Below, one piece after another: positions 13,573-17,776 of a stretch of 17,776 nt of DNA. Positions within the stretch are counted from its first letter, which is position 1. Every line of letters starts with the position of its first letter. The DNA lies in contig CAYXGV010000020.1 in assembly GCA_964464685.1 (NCBI GenBank), forward strand, positions 1 to 17,776, in the 5' to 3' direction. A program made the translations under genes and the position numbers. The notes beneath the pieces were generated by a model. It had not been told where the DNA came from, made no database searches, and saw nothing but the letters and a program-made list of their open reading frames with translations. This DNA is from JABIBU01 sp964464685 (lineage in GTDB: Bacteria; Patescibacteriota; Patescibacteriia; Magasanikbacterales; UBA922).

Positions 13573-14769
13573 TTAAAACAACTTCACCACACTATACACC
13601 GCCCCAGTGGCCAAAGCCAAAAATAATGGAATAGTCAAAAGCAAAGCGTGGTGCAAATTATATTTTCCTGGTTTCAAATCGCCTAGTTGCTTGGCACGCC
13701 AATAGATAAGCAAAATTATTAACATTTCCAAACTGACAAACACCCCACCAACAATGTCAATCGCCCCAATAAAATTTCTCATTCCCAAAACAAAAATCAA
13801 AATTGGCAAACTAATCACCAAAACAAAAGCCAACCAGTGGGGCAATTTATAATCCCAGTGCAAAGAATCTTTCAAAGCCATACCATTTATCAAAAAACTT
13901 GTCCCCATAGCCAGTACAGCAAACACATTACCAAACAAAAATATTGATCGTCCAATTTTATTTCCCAAACCAATGGTCGCTATTTCAGTAGTTCCGGTAC
14001 CAGTGACAGCTACAACAAAAACAGCAAACAAGGCGTAAGCAACAATTGAAATTGCACCCGCAATCAAAATAGCCTTTTTAAAATCAGTATTATTTTTTAT
14101 GAGCAAAGAATGAGCTTCGGGAATTGAAGTGGTGGCATGAAAGGCAAACAAAATTACACCATAAGGAAATAATAATTGAGCCAAATCAAAATGGGCAAAA
14201 TGGCTGTAATTAATATGAGGAACACTAATCAAAATTATTAACACTATCACAAACAAAACTGCCAAACTAAGTAGAAACTCAACCAACTTGATACTCTTCA
14301 TTCCCAAAAATATAAAAAAAGCACCGACAGTAATAAAAATCAAACTCCAATTGAAAGCAGTTCCACCAAACAAAGCTGACAAAGCTTCACCTGAACCAAT
14401 CGTATAAATAACCAAAGTACCAAATAGCATAACATAGACAAGCACACTCAAAATAGCTCTACCCCATTTGCCTAAATATTTACCCGCCAAACCAACCAAT
14501 TGTAAATTATCTTTTGTTCTCATCATGACTTCGCCAATCATCAAATTGAGAACTATCATTAGTAATCCCAAAATTATTATATAAAGTAAACCGGGCCAAA
14601 TACCTACTTTGGCAACTGCATAAGGAATACCCAAAACCCCTGCCCCAATGGTCGCACTAGTGATCAAAGCTACCGCTTCAAATAAAGTCAACTGCCTACG
14701 AAAAATCCCCATGTGTTTTACCAAAGGTTCTTCCTCACCCAATCTTTTATATTTATATCTAAAAAGCAT
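13573..14769 (-). CDS. Amino-acid permease, aromatic (HAAAP/Trp-Tyr permease) type
   Basis: This 398-residue protein has about 11 membrane helices. The first carries the unwound-helix motif of the APC/LeuT fold (ITSATIGAGVLGIPYAVAKVG). Helix 6 lies in the HATTSIPEAHSLLIKN region. The sequence pattern fits the aromatic amino-acid/serine-threonine permease group (PF03222-like or Aa_trans), driven by H+ or Na+. The exact substrate cannot be told. Upstream on the same strand lie a strong terminator (14803-14829) and a possible structured RNA (14835-14931), while TATAATATAAT (14786-14796) could be a -10 region just before the ATG. It may thus be expressed either by read-through or from its own promoter. 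Confidence 0.78.
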   Translation of the reverse strand: MLFRYKYKRLGEEEPLVKHMGIFRRQLTLFEAVALITSATIGAGVLGIPYAVAKVGIWPGLLYIIILGLLMIVLNLMIGEVMMRTKDNLQLVGLAGKYLGKWGRAILSVLVYVMLFGTLVIYTIGSGEALSALFGGTAFNWSLIFITVGAFFIFLGMKSIKLVEFLLSLAVLFVIVLIILISVPHINYSHFAHFDLAQLLFPYGVILFAFHATTSIPEAHSLLIKNNTDFKKAILIAGAISIVAYALFAVFVVAVTGTGTTEIATIGLGNKIGRSIFLFGNVFAVLAMGTSFLINGMALKDSLHWDYKLPHWLAFVLVISLPILIFVLGMRNFIGAIDIVGGVFVSLEMLIILLIYWRAKQLGDLKPGKYNLHHALLLTIPLFLALATGAVYSVVKLF

Positions 14770-14802
14770 AATTTTTTATTAATTTATTATATTATAACAC
14801 AA

Positions 14803-14829
14803 AAAAAGAACCAGTGAAAGGTTCTTTTT
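14803..14829 (-). terminator. Strong intrinsic terminator upstream of the permease
   Basis: A perfect 10-bp stem (AAAAAGAACC/GGTTCTTTTT) with a 7-base loop, followed on the minus strand by seven T. It lies 33 bases before the permease ATG at 14769, on the same strand. Its 5' arm AGAACC could also pair with GGTTCT within the upstream RNA (14879-14884). Confidence 0.8.
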
Positions 14830-14834
14830 ATATG

Positions 14835-14931
14835 ATTTGATAAGACATCTCTAACGTCCTTAAGTGATGAGACGCATTTAGAACCATTGCTTGAAAGAAA
14901 GCGATTACTTCGCCAGAGGCGACTATCAAAT
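14835..14931 (-). ncRNA. Candidate structured RNA or attenuator leader
   Basis: ATTTGATA (14835-14842) and its complement (14924-14931) close an 81-nt region. Inside it, on the minus strand, are TCGCC-tct-GGCGA, GCTT-tctttc-AAGC and CGTC...GACG. The region sits between the STAS-gene terminator and the terminator ahead of the permease and encodes no protein. It could be an attenuation leader of the permease or a separate small RNA. I see no match to T-box, lysine, glycine or purine riboswitch cores. Strand is inferred from the terminator. Confidence 0.35.
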
Positions 14932-14963
14932 AAGTACAATATTTATTAAGCTTAATTTAAAAA

Positions 14964-14986
14964 GCCCCTGCTATTTTAGCAGGAGC
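14964..14986 (-). terminator. Terminator overlapping the stop codon of the STAS gene
   Basis: GCTCCTGCT pairs with AGCAGGGGC (one mismatch) around a 5-base loop, followed by TTTTT on the minus strand. The TAA stop (14976-14978) lies at the edge of the loop, so the hairpin encodes the last CSC residues of the protein. Confidence 0.75.
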
Positions 14987-15338
14987 ATTTAGCTAATGAA
15001 TTGATATCTGTCTTTTCTATTTTCACCTGTAATTCATTGGTTTTGGGCAAAGCACGATTAGCGGCGACTACGCGAAACATTTCCTGCACATTTTCGCTAG
15101 CATTAACAAAAGCAATAAATTTTTTATTTAACCAGCGTCTTTGCAAATCTTCTTTCATTAGGAGCAAAGCATGAGCTGCAGAACGAGAGACAAATTCCAC
15201 TTTAGCGAAATCTAAATCAACCGCTTTGGTATCGGATTTGTTTACTGCTTCGGCTAAAACTGGCATTAAGTCGCGAGAGCCCACAATCGGAGCCAGGATT
15301 TTAGCCACATCAATTGTATATTTGTATTGCTTGATCAT
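14976..15338 (-). CDS. STAS-like protein (DUF4325 type)
   Basis: The 120-residue protein has a STAS-like fold signature: VDLDFAKVEFVSRSAAHALLLMKEDL (residues 40-65), then KKFIAFVNASENVQEMFRVV. This resembles the DUF4325 family and, more distantly, anti-sigma-factor antagonists such as SpoIIAA. In those, a serine in this loop is phosphorylated by a partner kinase; S52 or S54 here is in the comparable place. The gene follows the ATPase gene after 28 bases, so the two probably act as partners. A possible internal promoter (15347-15375) could express it alone. A terminator hairpin overlaps its stop codon. Function is unknown. Confidence 0.7.
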   Translation of the reverse strand: MIKQYKYTIDVAKILAPIVGSRDLMPVLAEAVNKSDTKAVDLDFAKVEFVSRSAAHALLLMKEDLQRRWLNKKFIAFVNASENVQEMFRVVAANRALPKTNELQVKIEKTDINSLAKCSC

Positions 15339-15346
15339 ATGACTAT

Positions 15347-15375
15347 AGTATAACAGAAGTTATGGATTATTCCAA
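15347..15375 (-). promoter_or_regulatory. Possible internal promoter for the STAS-like gene
   Basis: On the minus strand TTGGAA (15370-15375), 17 bases, TATACT (15347-15352). The -35 box overlaps the last codons of the ATPase gene. The expected start is near the STAS ATG at 15338, which would give a leaderless or nearly leaderless message. Confidence 0.4.
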
Positions 15376-16221
15376 GTAAGGGGTAATATCAATAGAACTG
15401 GTGGGTTTGGGTATGCGATATGCCGTTACCACACCCTGCCAATAAAAATCAGGTAAATCCACGATTTTTTTACCATTTTTATCTGCCACAAGGGCTGCTG
15501 AACCGGAAAATAAAATGAACTCACCACCCAAACAATCACAAACCACCTGCTTTGAGGTGCGTACACCATAACCGCGCTCAATACTCGGTTTAGTGGAATG
15601 TCCTTTTAAAACCTCGATAATCGATTCCGAGTCAGTTAATTTGATGCCCTTGGCTTCTTCATAGGTCTTAGCCAAACCACGGCCACAATCCACAATACAA
15701 ATATCCAAGTAATTCTTTTTTGGATAAAACTGGCCAAAAATAAAACCGCTGTCTTGTTGGCTGTGATCAAAAATATTAGTCACCAATTCGGTAATCGGAT
15801 AATATACAGCATTTTGTGCGCCCGGCACCGAACCCAAAGTATTATACACCATCATGGAAAATAATGACTCTAAACGTTCTCTTTCCGCGCCCTTTTCTTT
15901 TTTAAGCACGCTGATGGGAATATAACTTTTATGTGATTGGACTTGCTGTTCAAAGATTGAAACGCTGTCTACCCCATAAGGAAAATTAATGGTGTCCAAA
16001 TATGAATGATTAATGTTGTTTTCGTCTTTAATAAACTTACTGTTATAACAATTAATATGAGCAACTAATGGTAAAATTAACAACGGAGAAAACCAATCAA
16101 CATTTGAAACATCAAAATTTCTCGGTTGAGAAAATTCTCGCCCTTTGAAGGCTTGATATAAACTCACCAGCTGGGCTAACAAAGTATTGTTTTGCGGTTT
16201 GGATAAAATAATTGTTTCCAT
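15367..16221 (-). CDS. GHKL (HATPase_c) ATP-binding protein, partner of the STAS-like protein
   Basis: The 284-residue protein has a GHKL ATP-binding domain in its second half. The N box is ELVTNIFDHS (E145, N149), the G1 box is DICIVDCGRGLA (D178, G180, G182), and the G2 box is ERGYGVRTSK (G218, G220) followed by LGGEF. No H-box or dimerisation helix of sensor kinases is seen, and there is no membrane helix. It is closer to anti-sigma-factor kinases of the SpoIIAB/RsbW kind or to stand-alone GHKL ATPases. The N-terminal third (NVDWFSPLLILPLVAHI) resembles a STAS-type strand-helix unit. The next gene encodes a separate STAS-like protein. Whether it phosphorylates that partner, or controls a sigma factor elsewhere, cannot be seen. 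Confidence 0.75.
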   Translation of the reverse strand: METIILSKPQNNTLLAQLVSLYQAFKGREFSQPRNFDVSNVDWFSPLLILPLVAHINCYNSKFIKDENNINHSYLDTINFPYGVDSVSIFEQQVQSHKSYIPISVLKKEKGAERERLESLFSMMVYNTLGSVPGAQNAVYYPITELVTNIFDHSQQDSGFIFGQFYPKKNYLDICIVDCGRGLAKTYEEAKGIKLTDSESIIEVLKGHSTKPSIERGYGVRTSKQVVCDCLGGEFILFSGSAALVADKNGKKIVDLPDFYWQGVVTAYRIPKPTSSIDITPYLE

Positions 16222-16318
16222 AAATACTATGGTTAATGTTTCTTATATTTTACCACGCAAATGTTTTTTTAACCAGAGGAAAAAATCTTAACAAAAATTA
16301 TAATCAGCTATTAAAGCA

Positions 16319-16342
16319 AAAACAGAGTTGGTACTCTGTTTT
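16319..16342 (-). terminator. Terminator of the tRNA-Val unit
   Basis: A perfect 10-bp stem AAAACAGAGT/ACTCTGTTTT with a 4-base loop, starting 6 bases after the CCA end of the tRNA. The stem itself ends in T on the minus strand. Confidence 0.75.
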
Positions 16343-16348
16343 CTTATC

Positions 16349-16425
16349 TGGTGCGCGCCAAGGGATTCGAACCCCTGACCCTCTCGGTGTAAACGAGATG
16401 CTCTAACCAACTGAGCTAGGCGCGC
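16349..16425 (-). tRNA. tRNA-Val (anticodon UAC), CCA encoded
   Basis: All arms fold: acceptor GCGCGCC/GGCGCGC, D arm GCTC/GAGC, anticodon stem TCTCG/CGAGA with loop TTTACAC (anticodon TAC), T arm AGGGG-TTCGAAT-CCCTT, then A-CCA. It is the last element of a short unit that begins at a perfect promoter (16547-16575) and first runs through a broken tRNA copy. Confidence 0.97.
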
Positions 16426-16472
16426 ATACAATATATTTTGTTTTGTCCCTATACTTCGTGAATAAAAAAGTT

Positions 16473-16529
16473 TGCTCTAACCTCAGCCACAGGCTGATCC
16501 GCCTCTGGCGGAAACTGAGCTAGGCACGC
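16473..16529 (-). pseudogene. 5' half of a tRNA with a 30-bp element in its D-loop
   Basis: From 16529 downward the first 17 nt (GCGTGCCTAGCTCAGTT) equal the start of the intact tRNA-Val except for one C-to-T change. Then comes the 30-bp element. Then GGTTAGAGCA continues exactly where the intact gene continues. After that the similarity stops: no anticodon arm, T arm or 3' acceptor strand is present. It can not be a working tRNA. It lies directly behind a perfect promoter and ahead of the intact tRNA-Val, so it would be transcribed with it. Confidence 0.85.
16483..16512. repeat. 30-bp palindromic element, copy 3, in the tRNA remnant
   Basis: On the tRNA strand it starts TCCGCCAGAGGCGG and ends CAGCCTGTGGCTGA, giving two short hairpins (CCGCC-aga-GGCGG and CAGCC-tgt-GGCTG). 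Removing exactly these 30 bases rejoins GCTCAGTT and GGTTAGAGC into the normal D arm. It aligns to copies 1 and 2 end to end without gaps. Confidence 0.9.
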
Positions 16530-16546
16530 CTTTTAGTTGTGAAAAT

Positions 16547-16575
16547 ATTATACACAAAAAATGAAATATTGTCAA
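16547..16575 (-). promoter_or_regulatory. Consensus promoter of the tRNA unit
   Basis: On the minus strand TTGACA (16570-16575), 17 bases, TATAAT (16547-16552), both boxes perfect. The start near 16540 lies about 10 bases ahead of the tRNA remnant and 115 bases ahead of the intact tRNA. Confidence 0.88.
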
Positions 16576-16623
16576 TAATACTTACTCACAATCCCTATAG
16601 ACTGTTAGAAACCCTAAAGAATA

Positions 16624-16661
16624 AATATTTTATTAATATTTTTGTAATATTTTATTAATAT
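16624..16661. repeat. Direct repeat of a 16-bp AT-only sequence
   Basis: AATATTTTATTAATAT occurs at 16624-16639 and again at 16646-16661, between the stop codon of the glycosidase-like gene and the tRNA promoter. It is wholly A+T, so chance or slippage are possible origins. Confidence 0.5.
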
Positions 16662-16662
16662 C

Positions 16663-17667
16663 CTAATTTTCAGTTTTTAATTTATCCCTCACTAAATTCC
16701 AATATCTATCATCTCCCCTCTCAACCTTCATCCAATACCACCACTCTACCCCCCATAAATATGCTCGTGAGACTCCAATATGTTCAACAAAATCAAAATG
16801 TTTTTGAAGACGTTTTGGATCCATACTTTTTTCTTGAACCTCAACAGGGGTATAAACAGCCCCCTCGCCAGTAAACCATGGTTCGGCTTGTAGTTCTGAA
16901 ACAAAGAATGGTTTATTACCCGGAAACCAAAACTTGTATTTTAATTTATAAAATCCAGCTGGCAACCAATCATAATTCCAATAAAAGCCCTGAGGCGTCA
17001 TTACTATTCTATAAACCGTTGTTCCAAAAATATCACCAGCTTTTATTGCCTGACGCCAAGTGCTCAATTCTCCACTATCGGTTATTAATATTTTATGATT
17101 GGAATCTAAGGAGTGCACCAAATCTATTTCACTGCCAACTAAACTTTCATCAAACATGTCGCAGTTACCAAATTTAAATTTAATAAAGGCCTCATTTTCT
17201 ACTTGCCAAATATCCAAAGCTGGATGATTGCGATATTTCTCAACAATATATTTTATATATTCTGTCACTTTTTTTCCATAATCCTCTTTGGATAAATTTC
17301 CTGCCCAATCAGGCACATGACACTCAGGCCAACGTGGGGCTTTTTGACCAATTGTCAGCACTACCCCAACTTGTTTTTTTTCTGCTTCTGTCATCATCCA
17401 ATCAACATCTTTGGTATTAAATTCTCCAACTTTTTCTTCTACCTCATCCCAATTGGCAGATATTCTAATATATTTTGGTTTCAAATCATTGAGCAATGCC
17501 AAATAGGTTTCCTGCCAATCAAGCCCTAAACTCTCAGCATGAGCTTTGTTAAAACTGATACCATATTCAACTGGATATTTTTTTATACTAAAAAGCCAGA
17601 GTATAGCATAAGCTACTACTATAATCATTAACAAAATAAATATTGGCATAAATTTTTTATTTTTCAT
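16663..17667 (-). CDS. Membrane-anchored glycoside-hydrolase-like protein (clan GH-A fold)
   Basis: The 334-residue protein has an N-terminal signal-anchor helix at about residues 7-27 (MPIFILLMIIVVAYAILWLF) and an outside-facing domain with TIM-barrel glycosidase features. These are YIRISANWDEVE on an early strand, DIWQVENEAF with the Asn-Glu pair N158-E159 expected for the acid/base, FFVSELQAEPW with E258 as likely nucleophile, and a final YLWGVEWWYW strand. This is the layout of clan GH-A enzymes (GH5/GH39/GH42 relatives). Substrate cannot be inferred. Length is slightly short for the clan but complete. Its ATG at 17667 has no Shine-Dalgarno site. The gene stands alone. Confidence 0.75.
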   Translation of the reverse strand: MKNKKFMPIFILLMIIVVAYAILWLFSIKKYPVEYGISFNKAHAESLGLDWQETYLALLNDLKPKYIRISANWDEVEEKVGEFNTKDVDWMMTEAEKKQVGVVLTIGQKAPRWPECHVPDWAGNLSKEDYGKKVTEYIKYIVEKYRNHPALDIWQVENEAFIKFKFGNCDMFDESLVGSEIDLVHSLDSNHKILITDSGELSTWRQAIKAGDIFGTTVYRIVMTPQGFYWNYDWLPAGFYKLKYKFWFPGNKPFFVSELQAEPWFTGEGAVYTPVEVQEKSMDPKRLQKHFDFVEHIGVSRAYLWGVEWWYWMKVERGDDRYWNLVRDKLKTEN

Positions 17668-17700
17668 AAAAAAGTTTAGAAAATAATCTCCCCCTCTCTT

Positions 17701-17731
17701 GCTCTCCCCCTATCAGGGGGGGGGGGAGAGC
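17701..17731. repeat. GC-rich hairpin with an 11-G run
   Basis: GCTCTCCCCC pairs with GGGGGAGAGC around a loop that includes part of an unbroken run of 11 G (17716-17726). It resembles the outer hairpins of the element at 12748-12870. The remaining bases to the window end show no gene. Confidence 0.55.
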
Positions 17732-17776
17732 ATGCTGAAAAAATCACAAAACCAACAACGCCGACCCCACCAACAC

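Noticed and set aside
14835..14931. T-box leader or hammerhead ribozyme
   Set aside because: There is no T-box antiterminator sequence. On the plus strand GTGATGAG is near, but does not equal, the CUGANGA core, and no matching GAAA partner is placed correctly.
16473..16529. A second functional tRNA gene
   Set aside because: Only the acceptor 5' strand and the D arm are present; anticodon and T arms are missing.
17716..17726. Run of 11 G as a biological signal
   Set aside because: Long G runs are prone to length errors in sequencing or assembly; only the surrounding hairpin was kept.
1..17776. CRISPR array, rRNA, integrase or phage genes
   Set aside because: No regularly spaced repeats, rRNA segments, integrase or capsid-like frames were seen on either strand.

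Overview
The window reads as a piece of an AT-rich chromosome from a small-genome bacterium, most likely a Candidate Phyla Radiation (Patescibacteria) member. This is an inference. It rests on the protein types (a YidC without a periplasmic domain, a four-helix-bundle 'IVS' protein, a DUF4325-type STAS protein beside a GHKL ATPase, a MacAB-like exporter under an AbrB-type regulator), on compact minus-strand gene strings, and on several short palindromic repeats. Almost every gene is on the minus strand; one small membrane-protein gene is on the plus strand. Most starts lack a clear Shine-Dalgarno site, but many transcription units have near-perfect -35/-10 boxes with 17-bp spacing.

Layout, in coordinate order. 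At 1-52 there is a possible insertion-sequence end. At 104-9078 lies a probable long minus-strand unit, transcribed right to left: AbrB-type regulator with a promoter and palindromic operator, a 600-residue membrane-fusion (HlyD/MacA-like) protein, cca (CCA-adding enzyme), a 145-bp inverted-repeat element, a MacB/LolD-like ATPase, a four-helix-bundle gene bounded by 17-bp inverted repeats, two paralogous MacB/FtsX permeases, a YidC-like insertase and a Band-7 protein. At 9097-10104 is gpsA. At 10177-11042 two small, more GC-rich genes face each other (a two-helix membrane protein and a CxC/CxxC protein), each with its own strong promoter. At 11117-12713 is metK behind an unusually long structured leader of about 380 nt. 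At 12748-14769 follow another inverted-repeat element, a degenerate HD-domain protein and an amino-acid permease. At 14803-16221 there is a candidate structured RNA with a terminator, then a STAS-like protein and a GHKL ATPase. At 16319-16575 is a tRNA-Val(UAC) unit that begins with a broken second tRNA copy. At 16663-17667 is a membrane-anchored glycosidase-like protein.

How the genes work together: the MacA-like, ATPase and permease genes can form one exporter, with expression probably autoregulated by the AbrB-type protein. The STAS/ATPase pair looks like a two-protein switch reminiscent of anti-sigma/anti-anti-sigma pairs, with unknown output.

The most notable observation is a 30-bp double-hairpin element present three times (723-752, 6309-6338, 16483-16512). 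One copy sits in frame in cca as exactly ten extra codons, and its removal restores a normal-looking CCA-enzyme sequence. A second copy sits in the D-loop of the tRNA remnant, where removal restores the D arm exactly. This suggests a very small mobile palindromic sequence that can enter protein and tRNA genes. The structured metK leader, which does not match the SAM riboswitch classes I can recall, is the second main candidate for something undescribed.
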